This document shows, piece after piece, positions 1 to 8,494 of a DNA stretch of 64,000 nt; the stretch's first letter is position 1; the number at the start of each line of letters is the position of its first letter. This stretch comes from Streptomyces parvus (GTDB lineage Bacteria; Actinomycetota; Actinomycetes; Streptomycetales; Streptomycetaceae): assembly GCF_032121415.1 (NCBI RefSeq), contig NZ_CP135079.1, positions 4,836,001 to 4,900,000 of the forward strand, in the 5' to 3' direction. A program made the translations under genes and the position numbers. Below the pieces are notes generated by a model. That model saw nothing but the letters and a program-made list of their open reading frames with translations. It did not search any database and was not told the origin of the DNA.

Positions 1-1068
1 GCGTCGCAGGTCCCCGCCGTTGGCCACCGCCGAGGCGACCATCGCCATCTGGAGCGGGGTCGCCGTCGTGTTGAACTGCCCGATCGAGGACAGGGCCAGC
101 TGGTCCTCGCTCATGTCCGTGTCGAAGTTGCTCCTCGCCACCCCGGACGGAATGCGCAGCCCGGAGTCGTTGAAGCCGAACTTCTTTGCCGTCTCCACCA
201 TCCCGTCGAGCCCGACCTCTACCCCCAGATGGGCCATCACCGTGTTGCAGGAGACCCGGATCGCGTCCGCCAGCGACGCGTTCTCACACCCCCTCGCCTC
301 GTTCGGCAGGGTCGTCCGCGTCCCCGGCAGGACGTACGGCGACGGGGTGTCCGTGGCCGCGTCGGCGTCCGTCACCGCCCCGGTGTCCAGGGCCGCCGCC
401 GCCGTCACGATCTTGAACGTGGAGCCCGGCGGATAGGTCTGCCGGATGGCCCGGTTGAGCATCGGCATGCTCGTGGAGGCGTTCAGCCGGGACCACGCGC
501 CGGTCACCGCCGCCCCGGTCCCGGACAGCCGCTCGGGGTCGTACGACGGCGTCGACACCAGGGCCAGGACCGCGCCCGTAGAGGGATCCAGGGCCGCCAC
601 CGCGCCCCGCCGCCCGCGCAGCCCCTCGTACGCGGCCTGCTGCATCGACGCCCTGATCGTGGTGACGACATCGCCGCCCGGCTGCCGGCCCCGGGTGAAC
701 TCGTTCCAGAAGGGCAGCGGCGCCAGCAGCGAGTCCGTACCGGACAGCACCGCGTCCTCGGCGTTCTCGAGCAGCGTGGTGCCGTACGTCTGCGAGGCGT
801 ATCCGGTCACCGGCGCGTACAGCGGGCCGTGCAGATAGGTGCGCTCGAAGCTGAGCTGTTCGCCGGTCTCCTTGCTGCCGGTCACGGGCCGGCCGCCGAC
901 CAGGATGTTCCCGCGCGGTTGGTCGTAACGGACGATGGCGCCACGGCGGTTGGCCGGGTTGTCGTCCAGCTCGTCGGCCTCGAAGAGCTGGACGCGCGCC
1001 GCGTTGACGAGCAGCGCCACGAGCAGCAGCAGACAGAAGGCGGCGGCCCGCCGGATGTAGCGGATCAC
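1..1068 (-). CDS. pbpA: Class B penicillin-binding protein (transpeptidase), 3' part outside the window
   Basis: Peptidoglycan DD-transpeptidase acting outside the membrane, partner of the RodA-type polymerase encoded just upstream. The visible 356 codons start with a short cytoplasmic stretch and one membrane helix (about residues 8-24), then a dimerisation region and the start of the penicillin-binding domain. The catalytic S-x-x-K box is Ser216-Thr-Phe-Lys and the S-x-N box is Ser273-Cys-Asn275. The K-T/S-G box would lie beyond base 1, so the gene is truncated by the window edge only. The GTG start at 1068 shares a GTGA overlap with the stop of the RodA gene, so the two are translationally coupled. 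Elongation or sporulation PBP function is inferred from the pairing. Confidence 0.93.
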   Translation of the reverse strand, partial: MIRYIRRAAAFCLLLLVALLVNAARVQLFEADELDDNPANRRGAIVRYDQPRGNILVGGRPVTGSKETGEQLSFERTYLHGPLYAPVTGYASQTYGTTLLENAEDAVLSGTDSLLAPLPFWNEFTRGRQPGGDVVTTIRASMQQAAYEGLRGRRGAVAALDPSTGAVLALVSTPSYDPERLSGTGAAVTGAWSRLNASTSMPMLNRAIRQTYPPGSTFKIVTAAAALDTGAVTDADAATDTPSPYVLPGTRTTLPNEARGCENASLADAIRVSCNTVMAHLGVEVGLDGMVETAKKFGFNDSGLRIPSGVARSNFDTDMSEDQLALSSIGQFNTTATPLQMAMVASAVANGGDLRR

Positions 1069-2447
1069 CGGTTCTCCTCCTCCTCGGCCGCCGCGACGAC
1101 CCCGGTCTCCACCAGCTCCGGACGGGGCCGGCGCGCGACGTCGCTGAGCCGGATCAGCAGCGCCACGATGATCCAGTTGGTGACGACGGACGAGCCGCCC
1201 TGCGCGAGGAACGGCATCGCCATCCCGGTCAGCGGGATCAGCCCCATCACCCCGCCAGCGATCACGAACACCTGGAGCGCCAGGATCGAGGCGAGACCGA
1301 TGGCGAGCAGCCGCCCGAACGGGTCGCGCAGGGCGAGCCCGGCCCGGTAACCACGCGCCACGAGCAGCGCGTAGAGCAGGAAGATCGCGGTCAGCCCGCA
1401 CAGGCCCAGCTCCTCGCCCGCGGTCGCGAGGATGAAGTCGGACTTGGCGGCGAAGCCGATCAGGATGGAGTTCCCGGCACCGAGCCCCGCCCCGAGCATC
1501 CCGCCCGCCGCGAACGCGAACAGCGACTGGGCGAGCTGGCCCGGCCCCCGCCCCGCGTCGATCGAGGCGAACGGATCCAGCCAGTCCTGCACCCGGCTGT
1601 GGACGTGCGGTTCGAAGGAGCCGACGACGAACGCCCCCACGGCCGCCAGGAGCAGCCCGACCGCGATCCAGCCGGTCCGGCCCGTCGCCACGTACAGCAT
1701 GATGACGAACAGCCCGAAGAACAGCAGCGAGGTGCCGAGGTCGCGCTCCAGCACCAGCACGCCGACGCTCAGCAGCCAGATCGCCACGATCGGCCCGAGC
1801 ACCCGGCCCGCGGGCAGTTGCAGCTTCCACACCTTGCGGCCGGTGTAGGCGAGCGCGTTGCGGTTGGCGGCCAGATAGGCGGCGAAGAACACCGCCAGCA
1901 GGATCTTGGCGAACTCCCCGGGCTGGAAGGAGAGTCCGCCGATCCGGATCCAGATCTTCGCCCCGTTCACCGCCGGGAAGAAGATCGGCACGATCAGCAG
2001 CACCAGCGCCGCGGCCACCGAGAGATACGCGTACCGCTGGAGCACCCGGTGGTCGCGCAGGAGCACCACCACGGCGGTGAACAGCGCGACGCCGAGCGTG
2101 GACCAGACGAGCTGGGTGGGTGCGGCCTGGTCCCTCGGCGTCTCCAGGTCGAGCCGGTAGATCAGCACCAGGCCAAGGCCGTTGAGCAGGACGGCGATCG
2201 GCAGCAGCAGCGGATCGGCGTACGGGGCCCGGAAGCGGACCGCGACATGGGCGAGCAGCGCGAGCGCGCCGAGCCCGGCACCGTATCCGGCGACGTCCGG
2301 CGGCACGGCTCCGTCGTGGGTGAGCCCGACCGCCGCATAGCCGAAGACGGAGATCAGGACGCCCCCGACGAGGAGGGCGAGCTCCACCCCGCGCCGCTTG
2401 GGCAGGCGGAGCTCGGGCGGGGGAGCGTCCGCCGTCGTTGCGGTCAT
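1065..2447 (-). CDS. rodA: FtsW/RodA/SpoVE-family peptidoglycan glycosyltransferase
   Basis: SEDS-family lipid II polymerase working with the class B PBP encoded immediately downstream (4-bp overlap). The 460-residue protein shows the many hydrophobic helices expected of the family and the C-terminal signature region (P-L-T-G-M-A-M-P-F-L-A-Q-G-G-S-S-V at about residues 405-421). The frame also opens at a TTG at 2456. I prefer ATG at 2447 because a TACGTT hexamer ends 7 nt before it and there is no usable ribosome site before the TTG, which suggests a leaderless transcript. FtsW and RodA cannot be told apart from sequence alone. The PBP partner and the absence of other dcw genes favour a RodA-like role. 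Confidence 0.93.
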   Translation of the reverse strand: MTATTADAPPPELRLPKRRGVELALLVGGVLISVFGYAAVGLTHDGAVPPDVAGYGAGLGALALLAHVAVRFRAPYADPLLLPIAVLLNGLGLVLIYRLDLETPRDQAAPTQLVWSTLGVALFTAVVVLLRDHRVLQRYAYLSVAAALVLLIVPIFFPAVNGAKIWIRIGGLSFQPGEFAKILLAVFFAAYLAANRNALAYTGRKVWKLQLPAGRVLGPIVAIWLLSVGVLVLERDLGTSLLFFGLFVIMLYVATGRTGWIAVGLLLAAVGAFVVGSFEPHVHSRVQDWLDPFASIDAGRGPGQLAQSLFAFAAGGMLGAGLGAGNSILIGFAAKSDFILATAGEELGLCGLTAIFLLYALLVARGYRAGLALRDPFGRLLAIGLASILALQVFVIAGGVMGLIPLTGMAMPFLAQGGSSVVTNWIIVALLIRLSDVARRPRPELVETGVVAAAEEEENR

Positions 2448-2603
2448 GCTCCGCAACGTAGCAAGAGGTGGGCGGTATTTCCCTTATGTCACACCTTTGC
2501 CGATTTCGGAGCCCCTTCGCTCCTGCGCCCGCCCGTGGGGCGCGCGGCGACAGGGGCCGGGCTCCACGGGCGGGCGCAGGTGCGTTGTGCGGGTGACGCG
2601 AGG

Positions 2604-3092
2604 TCAGCACCACTTCGGCGCGGCGCCGATGTTCTCGATGTAGCGGGCCGAACCCCAGGCCCAGGTGCCGTCGGTCAGCAGGTACCAGCGGTTGTTGCCG
2701 TCGACGTTGTCGCCCTGCGTCTTGCAGAAGATGTGGACGACCGAGCCGTACTCGACCGAGCCGACGATGCGGCTGCTGCGGGTCGGCTTGTCGCGGAGCA
2801 GCAGGTACGGCTTGGCGATGACCCGTCCCTTGTAGGTCCGCTTGGGCGCCTGGGGTCGCGCCTGACCCTGCTGCTGCGCCTCCTTCTGCTGCGCCTCGTG
2901 CTCGCGCTGCAGCGCCGAGGCGGAGAGCTCGTCGGACGTCGGGTCCGGAGCGCTGGCCTCCGCGCGCTGGCCGACGGGCTGGGGGTCGGCCGCCATGGCG
3001 GCGGGAGCGGCGGCCGTGAGCGCCGCGAGCGTACCGGTGGCCACGCAGAGACCGAGCCGGCGGAGCCGCGAGCGGCGGGACAGGGGGGACAT
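2604..3092 (-). CDS. Secreted SH3-domain protein
   Basis: A 162-residue exported protein. An Arg-rich n-region, a hydrophobic core and an A-M-A-A cleavage site near residue 35 form a Sec signal peptide. A charged, Gln-rich linker (about 50-88, likely coiled) follows, then a bacterial SH3-like domain (about 90-162) with the L-L-L-R-D-K-P start, an alternating hydrophobic pattern and two Cys (one terminal) that could pair. Such domains usually bind cell-wall peptides. The ATG at 3092 is chosen because GGAGG sits at the right distance upstream; the longer frame has no ribosome site. It stands alone between the histidine kinase and rodA, and the molecular target is unknown. Confidence 0.82.
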   Translation of the reverse strand: MSPLSRRSRLRRLGLCVATGTLAALTAAAPAAMAADPQPVGQRAEASAPDPTSDELSASALQREHEAQQKEAQQQGQARPQAPKRTYKGRVIAKPYLLLRDKPTRSSRIVGSVEYGSVVHIFCKTQGDNVDGNNRWYLLTDGTWAWGSARYIENIGAAPKWC

Positions 3093-3186
3093 GCTGCCTC
3101 CATGCGATGAGGAAAGCGGAACGTGGGGGACACGAGCTGGGCTCGTGATCGTCACGCTAGAATCGCCACTCACGGTCTGCAACGCG

Positions 3187-4569
3187 TCACGATGCGTGAG
3201 GGTCCTTCCCCGTTGGGCCGTCCGGGTCGTCCGGGCCCCGCCGAGCCCTGTCCCCACCGGGATTCCCGTCGGAATCACCGTCGTCGAGCCGCACGTACTC
3301 CGGCAGGGTCAACCGGGCGAGCGCCCCGCCGTCCGGCGCACTGCCGAAGTCCAGCCGGGCGCCGACGACCTGGGCCTGGCCGAGCGCGATGGTCAGCCCG
3401 AGGCCGTGCCCCTTGCCCGCGCCGTCGGTACGGAACCGCTGCGGCCCGCCGTCCAGCAGATACGCGGGGAACCCTGGCCCGTGGTCCGTCACGGAGACCA
3501 CCGCCCCGTCCACGCTCAGCACCACCGGAGGGGCCCCGTGCCGGTGGGCGTTGGCCACCAGGTTGCCGATCACCCGCTCCAGCCGCCGCCGGTCGGTCTC
3601 CACCCGGGCGGCGCCGCTCACCCGTACCTCGGTGTCGGTGCCCGACGCCCGGACGACCCGCTCCGCGATCGGCGCGAGATCGTGCACGGCCAGGTCGACC
3701 TGTTCGGTGCGGGCGTCGAGGCGGGAGATCTCCAGCAGGTCCTCCGTCAGTGCCCGCATCGCCCGCACCCGGTCGCGCACCAGCTCCGCCGGCCGGCCCG
3801 GCGGCAGCAGTTCGGCGGCGGCCCACAGGCCGGTCAGCGGGGTACGCAGCTCGTGTGCCACATCGGCGGTGAACCGCTGCTCGGTCTGGAGCTTGCGCTG
3901 AAGGGTCGAGGCCATCGTGTCGAGAGCGCCCGCCACGATCGCCACCTCGTCCTGGGCTCGGACCGGGCGCGCCGTACGCGGGTCGCCGACCCGGGCGTCG
4001 AGGTCGCCCGCGCTGATCCGGCGGGCCACCCGGGCGCTCTGGTGGAGCCGGCGGGTCACCCGGCCGACGGCGAACAGCCCGACGAGCAGCGTGGCGGCGA
4101 TGGCCAGCAGCGAGGAGCCGGTGATCGCCCGGTCGAGGCCGCCGATGGTCCGGGCGCTGTGGCTGTAGTCCGTCCAGGTGGCCAGCGCCCGCCCGTCCGC
4201 CGGGCCCGCCGCCCACATCGCGGGACCGCCCTGGCCGTCCGGGTCGCCCGGCCGGTGCGGCCCGTCCGCGACCACCGTGCCCCGCTCGCCACCGGCCGCG
4301 AGGGCGCGCAGCGGGCCGGGCAGGCCGGGCGGGTCGATCCCGGATCCCCGGGGCAGCGGCTCCCCGGCCTCGTACGCGTCGGTGACCACTTCCAGCCGGG
4401 CCAGCGCCTTCTCACGGGCGTGCTCGACGGTCTGCCGGGTGACCGCGGTGTGTACCAGGACGCCCAGGAGGGCGGCCAGGGTGCAGCACATGACGGTCAG
4501 GAAGACCGCGGACTTCCAGGTGAGGCTCGCGGTCCAGGAGAGCGAGCGGAACCGGCGCCGACGCCTCAT
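3187..4569 (-). CDS. Sensor histidine kinase without an adjacent response regulator
   Basis: A 460-residue membrane histidine kinase. It has helix 1 (about 20-42), an extracytoplasmic sensor of about 105 residues, helix 2 (about 150-170), a HAMP linker (170-225), and a HisKA domain with phospho-acceptor His239 in a H-E-L-R-T-P context. The ATP-binding domain has an N box (N-L-V-A-N-A-H-R-H-G) and G boxes (D-H-G-P-G-F; G-K-G-H-G-L-G-L). The start ATG at 4569 overlaps the stop of the upstream lipoprotein gene (ATGA), so the lipoprotein is probably a coupled accessory sensor. No receiver gene lies next to the pair, so the partner regulator must be encoded elsewhere. The coupling recalls the CseA lipoprotein and CseC kinase of the SigE system, but orthology is not claimed. 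Confidence 0.9.
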   Translation of the reverse strand: MRRRRRFRSLSWTASLTWKSAVFLTVMCCTLAALLGVLVHTAVTRQTVEHAREKALARLEVVTDAYEAGEPLPRGSGIDPPGLPGPLRALAAGGERGTVVADGPHRPGDPDGQGGPAMWAAGPADGRALATWTDYSHSARTIGGLDRAITGSSLLAIAATLLVGLFAVGRVTRRLHQSARVARRISAGDLDARVGDPRTARPVRAQDEVAIVAGALDTMASTLQRKLQTEQRFTADVAHELRTPLTGLWAAAELLPPGRPAELVRDRVRAMRALTEDLLEISRLDARTEQVDLAVHDLAPIAERVVRASGTDTEVRVSGAARVETDRRRLERVIGNLVANAHRHGAPPVVLSVDGAVVSVTDHGPGFPAYLLDGGPQRFRTDGAGKGHGLGLTIALGQAQVVGARLDFGSAPDGGALARLTLPEYVRLDDGDSDGNPGGDRARRGPDDPDGPTGKDPHAS

Positions 4570-5381
4570 CGCGTCTCCGTGGCGGAGTCGGAGGGCGTCG
4601 ACGCCCCCGGGCCTGAGGCGGCGTCGGCGGACGGGGCCGGTGTGCCCGTCGGCGTGGGCTTCGGCCTCGGGGCCTTCCGGTGCTCGGGCGTCCGCAGGAT
4701 CTCGTCCCGGGTCGGCAGCATCGCCCGCTGCCGGTCGTCCCAGGACCACGCGGTGCGGTACTCGTACCCCGGGATCACCGAGGGGGCCCGCATGATCAGG
4801 TCCCGGCCCGCCAGCTCCACGCTGATCACGGCGTCGTACGTCGACATGATCCGGGTCAGCCCGCCCCCGTCGGGCATGAAGACGCGCACGGCGAGCTGCC
4901 GGTCGGGCATGCGGATGCCGAGCACCAGTTCGTCCCTGCCGTCACCGGTCAGATCGCGGTAGTACGGCGGGAGGACCGGGCAGTCGTCCGGGGCGGTCCG
5001 GCACGCCTTGATCTGCCGCACCGTGCCGTCCGGCAGCTCGTCCAGGCCGCTGTCCCGGTCCGTCTTCGCCTTCAGGCCGGCCTGCGCCACCGCCACCGGA
5101 TCCAGCCGCCGCACATCACCGCCGGCGACCCGGATCCCCGGGATCCGCGCGGTCTCGCCCTCCCCGTAGTCGTACGGGGCGGAGGAGGCGGGCGGCAGCT
5201 CCGGCCACAGGGCCTTGGGCTCGACGGCCGACGGCGCGTCCCCCGCGCTCTTCAGCCCACCCGCCGCGCCGCAGGCGGACAGCAGGGCGAGCGCGGCGAC
5301 GGCGCACACCGCGGTGCGGGTCGCCGCCGGGGCGCGGTGCGGGCGCACGGCTCGCCTCCTCCTCGACGACAGAGGCTTCAC
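4566..5381 (-). CDS. Putative lipoprotein coupled to the histidine kinase
   Basis: A 271-residue lipoprotein. A basic N-terminus and hydrophobic stretch end in the lipobox L-L-S-A-C-G (Cys about residue 37). The extracytoplasmic part contains a D-L-T-G-D-G-R-D-E-L motif, like the calcium-binding loop of FG-GAP/VCBS repeats, and a short Pro/Ser-rich tail. Start is GTG at 5381. Its stop overlaps the kinase start by four bases, so the two proteins are made together, and the lipoprotein may tune signal perception by the kinase at the membrane. No enzymatic motif is visible. Confidence 0.75.
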   Translation of the reverse strand: MKPLSSRRRRAVRPHRAPAATRTAVCAVAALALLSACGAAGGLKSAGDAPSAVEPKALWPELPPASSAPYDYGEGETARIPGIRVAGGDVRRLDPVAVAQAGLKAKTDRDSGLDELPDGTVRQIKACRTAPDDCPVLPPYYRDLTGDGRDELVLGIRMPDRQLAVRVFMPDGGGLTRIMSTYDAVISVELAGRDLIMRAPSVIPGYEYRTAWSWDDRQRAMLPTRDEILRTPEHRKAPRPKPTPTGTPAPSADAASGPGASTPSDSATETR

Positions 5382-5437
5382 ACCCTAATCGGACAGCCGC
5401 GCGCAATGCCCGGTTCGCACCACTGCGTGACGGTGCG

Positions 5438-5462
5438 CGGCCCTACGGTCGCCGCAGGGCCG
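5438..5462 (-). terminator. Hairpin downstream of the zinc-ribbon gene
   Basis: Inverted repeat CGGCCCT / AGGGCCG (7 bp, extendable with a bulge) just after the stop of the zinc-ribbon gene on the minus strand. There is no U-tract, which is common for streptomycete terminators. Confidence 0.5.
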
Positions 5463-5482
5463 GCGCTCGGGGCAGGGCCGGG

Positions 5483-5800
5483 TCAGCGCTGGTACGGGTT
5501 CTGCCCGGGAGGCGTGACGCCGGGCTGCTGCGGGGCCTGGCCGTAGGCGTTGCCGTCCTGCCCGGCCGCGGCCTGGGCGAGCAGCTGGTCCGCCTCCTCC
5601 TTGGGTATCTGCCGCTCCCCGCCGCAGAACGTGCACTGCGTGGCGTACTTCGTCGAGAACGGGAACAGCGGCACGAAGAACAGCGTGAACTTCGTGACCC
5701 GCTTGCGCAGGGTGTGCGCCGCCGGATTGCCGCACCAGCCGCACACCATCGTCAGGACGGCCAGTTGGTGGAGATAGCCCTTGGTACCGAAAATGATCAT
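5483..5800 (-). CDS. Small zinc-ribbon protein
   Basis: A 105-residue cytosolic or membrane-peripheral protein with two knuckles, C20-G-W-C23 and C56-T-F-C59, that together would bind one zinc. The stretch between them (about 38-50) is hydrophobic and aromatic, and the tail is Gln/Pro/Gly-rich and probably disordered. It matches the general pattern of the zinc_ribbon_15 type of short actinobacterial proteins; the function is unknown. The ATG at 5800 overlaps the stop of the HEAT-repeat gene (ATGA), so the two are coupled. A GGAAAGGAAG ribosome site lies upstream. Confidence 0.8.
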   Translation of the reverse strand: MIIFGTKGYLHQLAVLTMVCGWCGNPAAHTLRKRVTKFTLFFVPLFPFSTKYATQCTFCGGERQIPKEEADQLLAQAAAGQDGNAYGQAPQQPGVTPPGQNPYQR

Positions 5801-8250
5801 GACGTGCTTCCTTTCCCCGTCCCCCGCAGTGCCTGCCGGCACAGCGCCAGGAGCTTTTCGTCCTCGTGGATGTCATGACTGCCGTACCCGCCGTCCATCG
5901 CGTTGTGGCGGCGTACGGAGACCAGTTCGCTCCGCAGGACGTGCGCTGCGGCCGACCCCTCCGGAATCGGCCCCATCCGTGCCAGGCATTCTGCCACCCG
6001 GACCCGGACATGGCGGTTCTGCTCCCAGGCGGCGAGCAGCGCCGCGACGGTCTCCCGCGTCCGGCCGGACACCTCCCACAGGGCGATCGCCGCCTCCACC
6101 CGCAGCCACAGCTCCTCGTGCGCCAGCAGCCCGCGCAGCCGGGGCGCGACCACCGCGGCGCGCGGCCCGAGGGTCCCCAGCGCCACCGCCGCCGCCCGCC
6201 GGTCGTGCACCTGGTCCGACTGGAGGCCCTCGATCAGCGCCGGCAGCACCGCGTCGGCGTCCCCGGAGACCGCCCACAGGGCCTCGGCCGCCTCTGTCGC
6301 GGACGCCGTCCCCGGTCGGCGGACCAGCGCCCGCAGCTCGGGGACGGCCTCCCGTGCGGCGGGCCCGAACGCACCGAGCGCCCGCAGCGCCGCCGTACGC
6401 AGCCACTCGCCCCGGTACTCCGGCGCCCCGCGCAGCACCCGCAGCACCTCGGGGGCCGCCTCACCCGCCTTCAGCGCGGTCAGCCCGGCCAGCAGCGGGC
6501 TCGCCCGGTCGTAGGCCCCCTCGTCGAGCTCCACCTCCGCGAGCCTGCGCCGCAGCGTCCCGGCGAGCGGCCGGGCCACCGCGCCGAGGTGGCCCACCGC
6601 GAACCCCACGTCGTGCGCCACCTGCGGCAGCTCCAGGGCCGCCGCGAGCGCGGGCACCGCACGGGCGTCGCCGAGCCGCGCCAGGGCCTTCACGGTGGAG
6701 CAGAGCCCGGGCGGACCACTGGCCCACGTCTTCACCCAGCTCCCGGGATCGGCGGCCAGCCGGGCGGCCAGGGCGTCCGCGGCGGGCGCGGCGAGCCCGA
6801 ACAGCTCCTCCAGCACATGGGACGCGGCCTCGGCCAGCCGGGGCTCGGGGTCGGACAACTGCTCGCCGACGAGCGCCACCAACTGCTCGTAGGGGCCGCG
6901 CCAGGCCCGTATGAGCCCGCCGCTCATCCGCACCGCGTCGATGCGCTGGCGGCGGTCGGGGCTGCGCAACTGGTCGGCGAGCAGGGCGGTGCGGTCGCCC
7001 ACCCGGTCGTCGAGGCCGACGTGCAGGGTGCGCAGCAGATCCGCCGCCCAGGGGGCGCCGCGCCCGGCGTTCTCCTGGGCGGAGAGCGAGCGCAACTGCC
7101 CCACGAGCGTCGGCGTCACGACGTGCTCGCCCCGCCCGGTCTCCGCCGAAGCCACGGGCTCGGGGTCCACGGGCAGCACCGGCTCCACGGGCTGCACCGA
7201 CTCGGAGCCCGCCCGCTCGCTCGGCTCCAGCGGCTGGGGGCCCACCGGCTCCGTGGTCGGCGTCGGGTCGGCGTCCGGGGCCCGGTCGGGGTCCGGCTCG
7301 GCCCCTGCCCGCGTGGCGGCCCCTCCGGGAGAGGCGCTCGATTCCGGGATCGTGTCGGCTCCCGGGGCGGTGCCCGTCCCCGGGATGGCGCCCGCCCCCG
7401 GGGTGGCACCTGCTCCCGGGATGGTGCCCGCCCCCGGGATGGTGTCCGCCCCCTGCGTGGTCCCCAGGGTGGCGCCCGCTCCCGGAGCGGTGTGCTCATC
7501 CCGGTCGCCGGACTCCTCCGGTACCGAACGCATCTCGCGCAGCAGCCCCGAGACCACCGGCACGACATCGCCGGGCAGCCCGTCGGGCGAGCAGCGCGCC
7601 AGCTGGGCCAGCGCCGCGAGCCGCAGCCCCGGGGAGTCGGCCCGGGACGCCAGGTGGCCCAGCCACTTCCCGACCCGCTCCGCCAGCGGCCGGTGCCGCA
7701 GGGCGACCCGCCCGGCCGCCTCCACCAGGGCGAGCCGCACCTCCTCCTCGGGCTCCACCGGCAACCGCTCCCGCAGCAGCGCGAGCACCCGCACCGGATG
7801 CCGGTGCAGCGTGGCGAGCGCCAGCGGGGCCGCGAGCCGCACCCCGGGGTCCTCGTCGGCGATCAGCTCGAAGAACACACCGGCGCCCGCGGTGACCGCG
7901 GCCGCCGCCATCGCGTAGTTCGCAACGCCCTCGATCTCGTCCTCGTCGATCTCCGCCTCGTCGTCCTCGTCGAGGTCGAAGCCCCCGATGCTGGTGAGCA
8001 GTTCGACGATGCCGCCCCGGTCCTGCACCCCCGGGTCCACGACCAGCTCGAACAGGAACGGGATGCACGCGAGCGTGCACGCGTACACATCGCCCTGGTG
8101 GTGCACCGCCCCGTACATGCCGTCGAGCGCGGCCTCCCGCTCCGCCGGATCGGCGGAGGCGAGCCCCCGCAGCAGCTCCGGTACGTCGTCGGCCGGCCCG
8201 TAGGCATGCTCCATCGAGGCCCAGTCGACCTCGTCGATCCCCGAGAACAC
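5797..8250 (-). CDS. Large HEAT-repeat protein
   Basis: An 817-residue soluble protein built of helical HEAT/PBS-lyase-type repeats (A-A-x-A-L-G-x-L-G patterns, strongest at about 60-230 and 430-790). The two repeat blocks are separated by a low-complexity Pro/Gly/Ala/Thr linker (about 250-310). There is no signal peptide and no catalytic motif, so a protein-binding scaffold is the likely role. An acidic run (D-E-D-D-E-A-E-I-D-E-D-E) lies near residue 100. The GTG start at 8250 has a GGAGGGG ribosome site at good spacing. It is coupled to the zinc-ribbon gene downstream. The substrate or partner cannot be read from the sequence. Confidence 0.78.
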   Translation of the reverse strand: MFSGIDEVDWASMEHAYGPADDVPELLRGLASADPAEREAALDGMYGAVHHQGDVYACTLACIPFLFELVVDPGVQDRGGIVELLTSIGGFDLDEDDEAEIDEDEIEGVANYAMAAAAVTAGAGVFFELIADEDPGVRLAAPLALATLHRHPVRVLALLRERLPVEPEEEVRLALVEAAGRVALRHRPLAERVGKWLGHLASRADSPGLRLAALAQLARCSPDGLPGDVVPVVSGLLREMRSVPEESGDRDEHTAPGAGATLGTTQGADTIPGAGTIPGAGATPGAGAIPGTGTAPGADTIPESSASPGGAATRAGAEPDPDRAPDADPTPTTEPVGPQPLEPSERAGSESVQPVEPVLPVDPEPVASAETGRGEHVVTPTLVGQLRSLSAQENAGRGAPWAADLLRTLHVGLDDRVGDRTALLADQLRSPDRRQRIDAVRMSGGLIRAWRGPYEQLVALVGEQLSDPEPRLAEAASHVLEELFGLAAPAADALAARLAADPGSWVKTWASGPPGLCSTVKALARLGDARAVPALAAALELPQVAHDVGFAVGHLGAVARPLAGTLRRRLAEVELDEGAYDRASPLLAGLTALKAGEAAPEVLRVLRGAPEYRGEWLRTAALRALGAFGPAAREAVPELRALVRRPGTASATEAAEALWAVSGDADAVLPALIEGLQSDQVHDRRAAAVALGTLGPRAAVVAPRLRGLLAHEELWLRVEAAIALWEVSGRTRETVAALLAAWEQNRHVRVRVAECLARMGPIPEGSAAAHVLRSELVSVRRHNAMDGGYGSHDIHEDEKLLALCRQALRGTGKGSTS
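7351..7456 (-). repeat. Degenerate 18-bp tandem repeat inside the HEAT-repeat gene
   Basis: Imperfect copies of an 18-bp unit (core CCCGGGATGGTGCCCGCC on the plus strand). They encode about six hexapeptides of the type G-A-G-T-I-P / G-A-G-A-T-P / G-A-D-T-I-P in the linker between the two HEAT blocks. The period is a multiple of three, so copy changes would keep the frame. Confidence 0.75.
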
Positions 8251-8494
8251 GCCATCCCCTCCCCACGATCACGACAGCGTCCGGACCGGCGCACCGCATG
8301 GCGCCGCCGGCCCGTCACACCCCTCCCGGCGCGCCCCGCAGAAAGCGCCTGCGCAGAGTGTGCACCACGGCTCCGACAATCCACCCGCCACTTGTGGCCT
8401 TTCCTCGCGCCCGTAACCAGGTCATGACCGGGTCAAGACGATCCGGCTGTGAGGTCCCTGTGAGCTGTCGGCTCTTCCCTGGGCCCGCGGGGTG

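Noticed and set aside
20..1350. Long plus-strand open frames opposite the PBP and RodA genes, and similar frames throughout
   Set aside because: They are shadows of real genes in GC-rich DNA: composition is Arg/Pro/Gly-rich, there are no ribosome sites or domains, and the opposing strand encodes recognised proteins.
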